Shown piece by piece: positions 1-6,965 of a stretch of 32,344 nt of DNA. The stretch spans positions 1-32,344 of the forward strand of contig CAMTPC010000031.1 of assembly GCA_947074295.1 (NCBI GenBank). Direction: 5' to 3'. The notes beneath the pieces were generated by a model. The model was not told the DNA's origin. It saw nothing but the letters and a program-made list of their open reading frames with translations, and did not search any database. The position numbers and the translations under genes were made by a program. The stretch comes from an uncultured Bacteroides sp. (GTDB lineage: Bacteria; Bacteroidota; Bacteroidia; Bacteroidales; Bacteroidaceae). Every line of letters starts with the position of its first letter. The first letter of the stretch is position 1.

Positions 1-2
1 CA

Positions 3-659
3 CGAGAAGAACTCTTCATCACCACCAAAGTATGGATCAGCAATTACGGCGAAGAGAAAGCGGCAGCCTCTATTGAGGAATCTTTAAGGAAGCTAAGGAC
101 GGATTACATCGATTTGATGTTACTGCACCAACCTTTCAATGACTACTACGGTGCTTATCGTGCCTTAGAAGCCGCTTACAAGGCTGGTAAAGTGCGTGCC
201 ATCGGTGTTTCAAACTTCTACCCCGACCGATATATTGATTTGGTGTCACATGTTGAAATTATCCCTGCCGTCAATCAGGTGGAGACACATGTGTTCAATC
301 AACAGAAGGAGGCTCAAAAGATTATGGAGGAGTATGGCACACAAATCATGTCATGGGGACCTTTTGCTGAGGGATTGAACGACTTCTTTAACAACGAAAC
401 ATTGGCTACCATTGGAAATAAGTATGGCAAAACGGTTGCCCAAACTGCGCTACGCTATTACATACAGCGTGATATAGTGGTGATCCCCAAATCGACTCAC
501 AAAGACCGAATGCAGCAAAATATGGATGTATTCGATTTTGAGTTATCGGAAGCCGATATGAACGAGATTGCACAATTGGATCAAGCCAAAAGCCTTTTCT
601 TCTCTCACTATGACCCCAACCTGGTGAAGATGATGATGGAGTGGGAAAAGGCGCTTTAA
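3..659 (+). CDS. Aldo/keto reductase, 5' end outside the window
   Basis: This is the C-terminal part of an aldo/keto reductase, a soluble NADPH-dependent oxidoreductase with a TIM-barrel fold. The frame is open from base 3, so the true start and the catalytic Asp/Tyr region lie upstream of the window. Visible family motifs are the strand with LFITTKVW, then DYIDLMLLHQP (HQP where many members have HWP), GKVRAIGVSNF, a region like NQVETHVFNQQ, and the cofactor-binding stretch IPKSTHKDRMQQN, where the K-S and R-x-x-x-N residues usually contact the 2'-phosphate of NADPH. The stop codon overlaps the stop end of the convergent membrane ferredoxin gene by 4 bases, so no terminator separates them. 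The substrate cannot be told from sequence. Confidence 0.93.
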   Translation, partial: REELFITTKVWISNYGEEKAAASIEESLRKLRTDYIDLMLLHQPFNDYYGAYRALEAAYKAGKVRAIGVSNFYPDRYIDLVSHVEIIPAVNQVETHVFNQQKEAQKIMEEYGTQIMSWGPFAEGLNDFFNNETLATIGNKYGKTVAQTALRYYIQRDIVVIPKSTHKDRMQQNMDVFDFELSEADMNEIAQLDQAKSLFFSHYDPNLVKMMMEWEKAL

Positions 660-1297
660 TCCACTTCCTGTCTTACCGGTTTTCTTTTAATAGCATGGAC
701 TGGACAGTGTGACACACACTTCATGCACTGTAAACAAAAGATGCCTCTTGTCGCAATGACTTGCTTATCTTGTAGAGCGAAGACTTGTGCGGGGCATCTT
801 TTTACACATCGCAGACAACGCTTGCACTTTTCCTCATCAACTACTGGCGAAAATGCCTTACCCTCTCTTCGACCTCTAAACCATTTAAAACGTTTCAGCA
901 CATGAAATGTGGTCAATAAAATCACTATCAAACCCAATTTACCATGAATCCCACCAAGCGGATTGTGCTGTGCACCTGAGCAGAAAAAGGCGGCTACCAC
1001 CAACCCCGAAAGAAATGTAATCGCTGCGAACCAAGTAAGCCATCTGGTGAGTTTATTCTTCTGTTTTAAAAACTGATGCAACCACTTCTTTGCCGTGACC
1101 CAATGTATTTGCAAATGAAGGATGATCCCCGCCATGCAAAGCAAGCAGACGATGATATGTAGCCATACCCAGAAAGGATAACTTAATCCTAGAAATTCAC
1201 CTCCTGCAATACACTCCAAGAGTATAGAACTGATCGCTACTAAAGCGCCAATTACCAGTAAAGAGATATTTAATCGATATAAATTCTTTGCGTACAT
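656..1297 (-). CDS. Membrane protein with four helices and a C-terminal 2x[4Fe-4S] ferredoxin domain
   Basis: This 213-residue protein has four predicted membrane helices, near residues 11-29, 43-61, 87-105 and 118-133. Several histidines lie in or near them (H47, H61, H65, H118, H132). The arrangement resembles DUF4405-type cytochrome b-like domains, so haem binding is possible but not shown. The C-terminus carries two CxxCxxCxxxCP motifs, C158/C161/C164/C168 and C188/C191/C194/C198, which is a bacterial-type double [4Fe-4S] ferredoxin. A role in moving electrons between a cytoplasmic carrier and the membrane is inferred. The gene is convergent with the aldo/keto reductase (4-base overlap) and divergent from the AraC regulator, which may control it. 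A -7-like box lies 18 bases upstream of the start. Confidence 0.85.
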   Translation of the reverse strand: MYAKNLYRLNISLLVIGALVAISSILLECIAGGEFLGLSYPFWVWLHIIVCLLCMAGIILHLQIHWVTAKKWLHQFLKQKNKLTRWLTWFAAITFLSGLVVAAFFCSGAQHNPLGGIHGKLGLIVILLTTFHVLKRFKWFRGRREGKAFSPVVDEEKCKRCLRCVKRCPAQVFALQDKQVIATRGIFCLQCMKCVSHCPVHAIKRKPVRQEVD

Positions 1298-1309
1298 GTT
1301 TCGACTTTT

Positions 1310-1362
1310 TTCTGCAAAAATAGAGTAATGACGGTAGAGTTAAATTCACTATATTTGCAGAA
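1310..1362. promoter_or_regulatory. Inverted repeat carrying two divergent -7 promoter boxes
   Basis: The arms TTCTGCAAAAATAG (1310-1323) and CTATATTTGCAGAA (1349-1362) are inverted repeats that match at 13 of 14 positions. Each arm contains a Bacteroides-type -7 box (TAnnTTTG): TATATTTG on the plus strand at 1350-1357, facing the AraC gene, and TATTTTTG on the minus strand at 1315-1322, facing the membrane ferredoxin gene. The symmetry suggests two back-to-back promoters, and perhaps an operator shared by both genes. Promoter function is inferred from the motif match only. Confidence 0.5.
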
Positions 1363-1382
1363 CTATACTCCATATTTGCACC

Positions 1383-2252
1383 ATGCAGAAAGAATCAATC
1401 ATAGATCCCATCATCGATCGGAGCACGGCAGTAGTCACTGTAGAAACAGTTAGCCGAAAGAAGACACCCCACCACCCATCCAAGGGATACCATCATCATG
1501 ACTCTTATCAATTGGTTATTGTAGAAAGAGGAATTGTCGAGTTTATATTGAATGGGATGCTCCATCAGATGGATAAAGGCAAGATAATCATGATAGGAAG
1601 TAAATTGCCACATGGCACAGTGAATTTCTCCCACGATGTAAGAGCAACAATTATACACATACCCTACGACAACATTATTTGGTGCCGCACTGTTCCTGAA
1701 CTCCAGCACAACTTAGATTATATCAAAGGAAGTCAGAAGGGTTATTTATTTGACTCACTGCCTTTTTATAAACGGGCAGTTGCGTTGAGTAAAAGTCTCA
1801 AGCAGGCTGAAGGATTCCATAAAGTCAGTCTACTATTTGAACTATTATCGCTGATCTGCCATCAATCCTCTTTCATTAATCTAACTTCGCACATCAACAA
1901 AGGTCATCAACTGATGCCGTCCATTCAACAGACTTCAATAGAAAAAGCTATAGCCTATATCTATGATCATTATCAGGATGATATAACACTGACCGGTGTG
2001 GCTGACTATGCTAGCCAAAACCCCTCGGCACTATGTAGAGCCTTCAAGAATAAAACGGGAAAGACTGTATTCCAGTTTATCAATCGGTTGCGGATAGAAA
2101 AAGCTTGTCTATTACTTCGCAATAATGACCTGACCGTTGCCCAAATAGCCTTTCAGGTAGGTTTCAACACCTTCTCCCATTTCAGTACACAGTTTCAACG
2201 CATCGTCCATCTATCTCCTACAGTCTATCGCGAAAAAATAAATGTATTATAA
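1383..2252 (+). CDS. AraC-family transcriptional regulator
   Basis: This 289-residue regulator has an N-terminal cupin-like sensing region, about residues 30-130, with a His-rich HHPSKGYHHHDSYQL stretch and beta-rich segments. The C-terminal AraC DNA-binding domain, about residues 185-285, contains two helix-turn-helix units: one around LTGVADYASQNPSALCRAFK and one around LTVAQIAFQVGFNTFSHFS. The family's closing signature (FQRIVHLSPTVYRE) is present. The start follows a TATATTTG box by about 25 bases. The gene diverges from the membrane ferredoxin gene, and the aldo/keto reductase lies just beyond that, so one or both are plausible targets. The ligand is unknown. Two hairpins follow the stop codon. 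Confidence 0.93.
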   Translation: MQKESIIDPIIDRSTAVVTVETVSRKKTPHHPSKGYHHHDSYQLVIVERGIVEFILNGMLHQMDKGKIIMIGSKLPHGTVNFSHDVRATIIHIPYDNIIWCRTVPELQHNLDYIKGSQKGYLFDSLPFYKRAVALSKSLKQAEGFHKVSLLFELLSLICHQSSFINLTSHINKGHQLMPSIQQTSIEKAIAYIYDHYQDDITLTGVADYASQNPSALCRAFKNKTGKTVFQFINRLRIEKACLLLRNNDLTVAQIAFQVGFNTFSHFSTQFQRIVHLSPTVYREKINVL

Positions 2253-2296
2253 TATTACCATTTAAACGTTTTTTAAACAGCGATTAAATGACAGTA

Positions 2297-2320
2297 AAAT
2301 AAGAATCAGGATTCTTATTT
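2297..2320. terminator. Hairpin after the AraC gene
   Basis: AAATAAGAATC (2297-2307) and GATTCTTATTT (2310-2320) are perfect 11-base inverted arms around a 2-base centre. The spot, 45 bases after the AraC stop codon, fits a transcription terminator, although the stem is AT-rich. Confidence 0.5.
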
Positions 2321-2333
2321 AAAAGAATGCCGT

Positions 2334-2371
2334 TTCTTTCATAGAAAAAGCACTATTCTTCTATGAAAGAA
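2334..2371. terminator. Second hairpin between the AraC gene and the insertion sequence
   Basis: TTCTTTCATAGAA (2334-2346) and TTCTATGAAAGAA (2359-2371) are perfect 13-base inverted arms with a 12-base loop. It lies 35 bases before the left end of the IS element. It could be a backup terminator for the AraC gene, or a structured site that attracted the insertion. Confidence 0.45.
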
Positions 2372-2405
2372 TCATGCTTTTAATAAACACAATGTTCTTA
2401 ACTGC

Positions 2406-2432
2406 AGTGTACTGAGTTTAGTTCACTTTTCA
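2406..2432. repeat. IS3 element left terminal inverted repeat
   Basis: The segment begins AGTGTACTGA and ends GTTCACTTTTCA. It pairs as an imperfect inverted repeat with 3914-3939, with a one-base gap in the middle. The inner part GTTCACTTTT is also the first of four 31-bp-phased motifs that extend into the element. Confidence 0.75.
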
Positions 2433-2523
2433 GGTTATTAAAACTATACAAGTTCACTTTATTAGATTTTAGACCTAAGTTGGTTAACTTTTCAAATCCA
2501 TATACCTAAATAGGTAGACTTTT
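2421..2523. repeat. Four GTTnACTTTT motifs at exact 31-bp spacing inside the IS left end
   Basis: Motif copies start at 2421 (GTTCACTTTT), 2452 (GTTCACTTTA), 2483 (GTTAACTTTT) and 2514 (GTAGACTTTT), each exactly 31 bp after the last. The bases before each copy are also related, for example CCTAAGTTG before copy 3 and CCTAAATAG before copy 4. A single copy lies in the right terminal repeat. Spacing of about three helical turns would place all copies on one face of the DNA, so they may be accessory transposase-binding sites. Confidence 0.6.
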
Positions 2524-2528
2524 TAATT

Positions 2529-2657
2529 TTACTGGGCAGCATAGCCCATCTTCTCAACAATCTCAATCTCATAAAGTTTACTCCAAATATCTTCGGTCGG
2601 TGAGCGCCGCGCGGCAAGGGGCGGGACCACCCGTCCCGACGAGCGCAACACGCGCAT
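2529..2657 (-). CDS. Possible 42-codon ORF in the IS tail
   Basis: A short frame starts at ATG 2657 and stops at TAA 2529-2531. Its first half is arginine-rich and encoded by the GC-rich island. Its second half, EDIWSKLYEIEIVEKMGYAA, looks like an ordinary protein C-terminus in normal base composition. It starts 10 bases after the orfB stop. I do not recognise a family. It may be a remnant of another gene's 3' end captured by the IS, an accessory IS frame, or chance. Confidence 0.25.
   Translation of the reverse strand: MRVLRSSGRVVPPLAARRSPTEDIWSKLYEIEIVEKMGYAAQ
2604..2656. other. GC-rich island with palindromes inside the IS
   Basis: About 53 bases are strongly GC-rich within AT-rich surroundings. 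They contain the perfect palindrome GCCGCGCGGC (2606-2615) and the hairpin CGGGAC/GTCCCG (2622-2627 and 2633-2638, loop of 5). The composition differs sharply from both the IS and the chromosome. A terminator for orfB or an inserted small repeat are both possible. Confidence 0.45.
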
Positions 2658-2667
2658 TAACAATTCT

Positions 2668-3501
2668 TTAAGCTACATCTCTTTTAATTATATCCATAGG
2701 GGTAAGCATACCCAGGGCCTGGTGAGGGCGGATATTATTATAAACAAATATTGGCTTTTCTACCCTTTGCTCAACTTCTTCAAACGATTCCTCTTCGCAG
2801 TCAAACAACCAACCATTCTTAATCGTGTTATTTATTCTTTCTGCCAATACATTATGCGCCTTAAGTTCATTAATATATTGATTGGAGCAATATTGCACTC
2901 CTCTATCTGAATGATGAATTAGGGCATCAATATTCTGGCCATTATCTCTATAGAACTTAAACGCCATTTCAAGCGCTTTCATAGGCCCTTCAGTATGTAA
3001 AGTCTGGTGAAGGGAATATCCCACAATTGCTCTACTAGCAGCATCTGTCAATAGCGATAAGTAGGACCAACCACCACTTGTTGCAACATATGTAATGTCA
3101 GCTATTATCATCTGTCCACTGCACTTTGCCACAAACTTTGGAGCAGTATTCAACAAGTCCGGATAGATGTAAAAGTTGTGATTAGAGTTGGTCGTTTTAG
3201 GACGAGACCTTTTCTTACGTTGAACAAAACCATTAGCCCTAAAAATATTATAACATTGATCATGTCCAATAGTCATCTTCTCTTTAAAGTATCTTACACA
3301 ACACGCATAAAGCTCGCGCATCCCCGCCTTTGGCATCAGCTCTAGGAGCTTTTGCGTATAGAACACAATGCTGGAGGTAAGAATATCAGTCTCTATTTTA
3401 CGGTCAACATGTTTATAATACCCTTGTCTCGTTATGCCAGAATAATCACAGAGATGTTTTAGCCAACCATGCTTCACAACGGAGGACCCACTCTGTGACA
3501 A
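2668..3501 (-). CDS. IS3-family transposase OrfB (DDE domain), probably inactive
   Basis: This is the rve/integrase part of an IS3 transposase, which cuts and joins the IS ends. The first catalytic Asp is in IIADITYV (D135 in this frame), the second in HHSDRGVQY (D199) and the Glu in LAERINNTIKN (E221). The second Asp and the Glu are separated by only 21 residues, where IS3 transposases have 35. The segment of the ISMTExGDPYDN type that normally lies there is missing at the join N217-V218, near bases 2850-2851. The change keeps the reading frame, consistent with a 42-base deletion. The apparent start is TTG and is probably not used, because the frame continues upstream to the -1 frameshift site in orfA. 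The C-terminus (NNIRPHQALGMLTPMD) is normal. Confidence 0.88.
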   Translation of the reverse strand: MSQSGSSVVKHGWLKHLCDYSGITRQGYYKHVDRKIETDILTSSIVFYTQKLLELMPKAGMRELYACCVRYFKEKMTIGHDQCYNIFRANGFVQRKKRSRPKTTNSNHNFYIYPDLLNTAPKFVAKCSGQMIIADITYVATSGGWSYLSLLTDAASRAIVGYSLHQTLHTEGPMKALEMAFKFYRDNGQNIDALIHHSDRGVQYCSNQYINELKAHNVLAERINNTIKNGWLFDCEEESFEEVEQRVEKPIFVYNNIRPHQALGMLTPMDIIKRDVA

Positions 3502-3509
3502 GGTATCGA

Positions 3510-3899
3510 TTACTTGGCATCTGAGTTTTTTCGGACAGGAATATGATAATTCTGTTCTGTCAGCTCAATGAGAAGATCCGCAGCAGTGCGAAGTATGGTC
3601 TCTTTTTCTAGTTTACGCTGGAGTTGACGATTTTCATCATTCAATCTTGCGTTCTCCTCACGTAGGACAGCGATGGTAGATGCAGCATCAAGATCCACCA
3701 AGGATTGGTCAATGATTGGCTTTTTCACTTTTGTATCTTCTATTTGAAACCTTTCCATCCATCGATACAAACATCCAGGCGACAACCTATTTCGACGTTC
3801 AAACCCGCGGCGAGTATCCGAACTGGATAGATATTCCCAAATATAGGATTTTTGTTCCGACTCATTACACTGAATGTACTCTTTTCTTTTTCCTCTCAT
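3510..3899 (-). CDS. IS3-family transposase OrfA (DNA-binding part)
   Basis: OrfA of 129 residues provides the helix-turn-helix and leucine-zipper part of the transposase. Residues 20-65 look like the HTH (RRGFERRNRLSPGCLYRWMERF). Residues 75-110 form a heptad coiled coil (IAVLREENARLNDENRQLQR), the usual multimerisation element. Near its 3' end is the slippery heptamer A AAA AAC, read in the correct phase as CGA AAA AAC. A -1 shift there continues without a stop into orfB, giving the OrfAB fusion. OrfA itself stops at 3510-3512. Confidence 0.88.
   Translation of the reverse strand: MRGKRKEYIQCNESEQKSYIWEYLSSSDTRRGFERRNRLSPGCLYRWMERFQIEDTKVKKPIIDQSLVDLDAASTIAVLREENARLNDENRQLQRKLEKETILRTAADLLIELTEQNYHIPVRKNSDAK
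3525..3531 (-). promoter_or_regulatory. -1 ribosomal frameshift heptamer A AAA AAC
   Basis: On the complement, bases 3531-3525 read AAAAAAC in the phase X XXY YYZ relative to orfA. After a -1 slip the frame reads KLRCQVIDTL and then runs directly into orfB. IS3 elements typically make their full transposase by this mechanism. No downstream stimulatory structure was verified. Confidence 0.75.
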
Positions 3900-3913
3900 A
3901 TTCTTTGAATTTG

Positions 3914-3939
3914 TGAAAAGTAAACTTATTCAGTACACT
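3914..3939. repeat. IS3 element right terminal inverted repeat
   Basis: The complement reads AGTGTACTGAATAAGTTTACTTTTCA, sharing the terminal AGTGTACTGA and the inner ACTTTTCA with the left end. It lies 15 bases upstream of the orfA start, as expected for IS3 elements. Confidence 0.75.
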
Positions 3940-4508
3940 ACAAACACTATTGATTTAAAACAGAAGAATAATAGAGATATTGTCATGTAAAGATATTTAT
4001 CTTTACAACAATTCATTTAACTACGTTTCAAAAATGATAGTAATTTGTTTTTCTAATGAATCGTGTCTGTAGTTCAATAGAATGTGTTTACTACTCTAAA
4101 GTGCATCCTGCCCTATGCACTTTTGTGAGCATGTGCATGCACTTTTGTGCATAGCCCTACGAAATATTGTGAACAGCACTATACATCGGCATATATAGGA
4201 CTAAGAAACAAGTAGGATATTCTACGATTTTGCGTAGATGAAGGATGAATGCATCCAACTCAAATGCTTTTTTACCATCTGGACAATTAAGTTTCATTAC
4301 TTACACAACATAGCGCAGAGTTTAAAAGAATATGGGGTATTTACACAGATCATTTGATGCATATATAAGCATGCTATAGATTATACTTTTAATCAAATAC
4401 CTATTAATAGCCATCTTACTTAAATATACTACATACAAATACCGATAATAGGCGATTTCGAATTATCCTTTAAATATCGAATTTTGCACTGCAATTACAA
4501 AAACAGTA
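3940..4508. other. 569-base intergenic region between the IS and the TonB receptor gene
   Basis: No gene of convincing length or composition is seen here on either strand. The region is AT-rich and contains a compact cluster of overlapping ATGCAC/GTGCAT palindromes at 4101-4152. Just upstream of the receptor gene there are two TCGAATT copies, near 4457 and 4478. It probably holds the receptor promoter, but no clear TAnnTTTG box with correct spacing was found. Confidence 0.5.
4101..4152. repeat. Cluster of overlapping ATGCAC/GTGCAT palindromes
   Basis: Within 52 bases: GTGCAT (4101-4106) pairs with ATGCAC (4115-4120); ATGCAC-TTTT-GTGagCAT spans 4115-4132; GTGCATGCAC (4133-4142) is a perfect 10-base palindrome; ATGCAC-TTTT-GTGCAT (4137-4152) is a perfect hairpin. 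ATGCACTTTTGTG occurs twice, 22 bases apart. It lies about 360 bases upstream of the TonB receptor start. It could be a multi-site operator or a small palindromic repeat element. Confidence 0.45.
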
Positions 4509-6932
4509 ATGCAGCAAAAAATGATATTAAATATTTCAAAATTGAGTACACAGATTTTCAAGAAGATTTCTATTCTTTCATTTCTATTATTATTCTTTCT
4601 CACTAGCCACGGAGAAAATAAAAAGGGAACTATTTTTGGCAAGGTCATATCTTCTGAAAAAGAGATCATAGAATATGCTACAGTCCATTTAAAAGGAACA
4701 TCTTTTGGTGCTGTAACCAACGACAAAGGTATATATGAACTATCCGCTCCAGCCGGAAAATATACATTGGTTGTTTCTGTATTGGGTTTCAATACTGTAG
4801 AAAAAGATATTCTGCTTAATCAAGGTGCGAGAATCAAAGAAAACATAACGATTGATCCACAATCGGAACAGCTTGAAGAGGTTCTGGTCGTGGCCAATGG
4901 AGTAAGTAGACTAAATCGCTCGGCCTATAATGCTATTGCAATTGATGCGAAAGCACTGCAAAACTCTACTAGCAGCCTAAGTGAGGCGTTGGCACAAGCC
5001 CCAGGTATGAAGATCCGCGAATCTGGTGGTGTTGGCTCAGATATGCAACTGACGATGGACGGTTTTAATGGAAAACATATCAAAGTATTTATTGATGGAG
5101 TGCCACAAGAAGGTGTAGGAAGTTCATTTAGCTTGAATAATATCCCTGTGAATTATGCCGAACGTATTGAGATATATAAAGGTGTCGTTCCAGTAGGTTT
5201 TGGTACAGATGCCATTGGTGGTGTCATCAATATCATTACTAAAAAGAATCACAACCGCTGGTTCCTAGATGCATCTTATTCTTATGGCTCTTTTAATACG
5301 CATCGCTCGAATATCAACTTCGGACAAACTTTTAGCAATGGCCTTGCTTATGAAATAAACGCATTCCAAAACTATTCGGATAACGATTATTATGTAGATA
5401 CTGCTGTTAAAGATTTCGAAACAGGCGCCATCAACAAAAGAAATATCGAGCGAGTACGACGTTTTAATGATACTTATCACAACGAAGCAATTGTAGGTAA
5501 GATCGGCATTCTGAATAAGAGTTGGGCAGATAGATTAATGTTTGGCTTCACTTGGTCCAATATGTACAAGGATATTCAAACTGGTGTTCGCCAAGAGATC
5601 GTTTTTGGCGAAAAACATCGCAAGGGATATTCATTAATGCCGTCTGTAGAGTATAGCAAACGTGATTTGATTGTAAAAGGATTGGATCTGTCATTAACGC
5701 TAAACTATAACAAGAACATCACACAAAACGTAGATACTGCATCTTATGAATATAATTGGCGTGGCGAGAGGCGTGAGCTTCGTCTACCCGGTGAGCAGTC
5801 TTATCAACGTATAGAGTCCAACAATTCAAATTGGAATGGGACAGCTACAGCTACTTATCGTATCAATCATAACCAAAGCATCACATTCAATCATGTGATG
5901 AATATATTCCATCGCAACAACCGCTCTTTATTGGTCGACTCTGAATCTGCAGCTAATGCTATCGCAAAAGAGACACGCAAGAATATCAGCGGACTTTCTT
6001 ATCGCTTAATGCCTTCAGAAAAGTGGAACATGTCTGTTTTTGGGAAGTATTATAGACAAGATATCTCAGGCCCAATAGCCACATCGAGTGCAGCAGATGA
6101 GTTTGTGCGTACATCAAAATCTATTGATGCCTTTGGTTACGGAGTTGCAGGTACCTATTTTATTACAAAAGGTCTGCAAACTAAATTCTCGTACGAGAAA
6201 GCCTATAGACTACCTACTAATGATGAGATGTTTGGTGATGAAGACTTGGAGTCTGGCGATATAGCTTTAAAACCCGAAAACAGTGACAACTTTAATATAA
6301 GTTTGAGCTATACCAAGAATTTTGGCAAGAATGCTTTCTATCTTGAATCAGGTTTTGTGTTTCGTAATACAAAAGATTACATTCAGCGAAACATCACCAG
6401 CTTGAGTGGTGGTAAATATGGTGCAACATATATCAATCATGGAAAAGTGAAAACCTTGGGATGCAATATCTCAGCCAATTACAATTACTCGCACTGGTTT
6501 AGTATAGGTGGTAATTTTACTTTAATGAATATTCGCGACAATGTACGAACTGTTACGGGTACGCAACAAGAAAGCTTAACCTATAAAGCTCGCATCCCCA
6601 ATATACCTTATCAGTTTGCTAATATGTTTGCTTCATTCTTTTGGAATAATTTAGGTGCGAAAGGCAATAAACTTACTGTCACTTATGACAATAATTACAT
6701 GCACAACTTCCCTTTGTATTCGGAGGTTTTAGGAAACGATTCGGAGTTTGTTGTGCCTACTCAATTCTCGCACAATTTGACGATATCTTATGGCATTAAG
6801 AATAACCGTTACAACTTCTCTGTTGAATGCCAAAACTTTACAAACGAAAAGCTTTATGATAATTTCAGTCTGCAAAAAGCAGGTAGAGCCTTTTATGGTA
6901 AAGTGAGAGTCTATTTCGGTAGCAAGAATTAA
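4509..6932 (+). CDS. TonB-dependent outer-membrane receptor (possible metal or siderophore receptor)
   Basis: This 807-residue outer-membrane receptor imports a large or scarce ligand using TonB energy. The N-terminus has a signal peptide (hydrophobic ISILSFLLLFFLTSHG). Next is a carboxypeptidase-regulatory-like beta domain, about residues 40-125 (GKVISSEKEIIEYATVHLKG). The plug domain follows, about 130-245, with APGMKIRE, VFIDGVPQEGV and ERIEIYKGVVPVGFGTDAIG. The rest is a beta-barrel of the FepA/BtuB type rather than the longer SusC type. A start five codons downstream (MILN) is also possible. The next gene, 33 bases on, encodes a DUF4374 lipoprotein. The pair resembles XusA/XusB xenosiderophore uptake in Bacteroides. 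Its position beside a nickel hydrogenase makes a nickel chelate an alternative ligand. The ligand is not determined by sequence. Confidence 0.9.
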   Translation: MQQKMILNISKLSTQIFKKISILSFLLLFFLTSHGENKKGTIFGKVISSEKEIIEYATVHLKGTSFGAVTNDKGIYELSAPAGKYTLVVSVLGFNTVEKDILLNQGARIKENITIDPQSEQLEEVLVVANGVSRLNRSAYNAIAIDAKALQNSTSSLSEALAQAPGMKIRESGGVGSDMQLTMDGFNGKHIKVFIDGVPQEGVGSSFSLNNIPVNYAERIEIYKGVVPVGFGTDAIGGVINIITKKNHNRWFLDASYSYGSFNTHRSNINFGQTFSNGLAYEINAFQNYSDNDYYVDTAVKDFETGAINKRNIERVRRFNDTYHNEAIVGKIGILNKSWADRLMFGFTWSNMYKDIQTGVRQEIVFGEKHRKGYSLMPSVEYSKRDLIVKGLDLSLTLNYNKNITQNVDTASYEYNWRGERRELRLPGEQSYQRIESNNSNWNGTATATYRINHNQSITFNHVMNIFHRNNRSLLVDSESAANAIAKETRKNISGLSYRLMPSEKWNMSVFGKYYRQDISGPIATSSAADEFVRTSKSIDAFGYGVAGTYFITKGLQTKFSYEKAYRLPTNDEMFGDEDLESGDIALKPENSDNFNISLSYTKNFGKNAFYLESGFVFRNTKDYIQRNITSLSGGKYGATYINHGKVKTLGCNISANYNYSHWFSIGGNFTLMNIRDNVRTVTGTQQESLTYKARIPNIPYQFANMFASFFWNNLGAKGNKLTVTYDNNYMHNFPLYSEVLGNDSEFVVPTQFSHNLTISYGIKNNRYNFSVECQNFTNEKLYDNFSLQKAGRAFYGKVRVYFGSKN

Positions 6933-6965
6933 TAAGATAAATACAAATATTTAAAATACAATTAT

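Larger units (their letters stand above)
2406..3939 (-). mobile_element. IS3-family insertion sequence, about 1.53 kb
   Basis: The element holds overlapping transposase frames orfA and orfB on the minus strand. It is bounded by imperfect terminal inverted repeats of about 26 bases. The left end is 2406-2432; the right end, 3914-3939, reads AGTGTACTGA...ACTTTTCA on the complement. They match over AGTGTACTGA and GTTnACTTTTCA, with one gap between. I see no 3-4 base target duplication at either boundary, which fits an old copy or a rearranged flank. About 235 bases lie between the end of orfB and the left repeat, which is long for IS3 elements. This stretch contains phased 31-bp repeats and a GC-rich island. 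Confidence 0.85.

Noticed and set aside
2400..3945. Target-site duplication flanking the IS3 element
   Set aside because: The bases just outside the terminal repeats do not match (CTGC or GCAG on the left, ACAA or CTAC on the right), whichever exact boundary is used.
3940..4508. Cobalamin riboswitch upstream of the TonB receptor
   Set aside because: I could not find the conserved B12-box sequence or its characteristic stems; only short palindromes are present.
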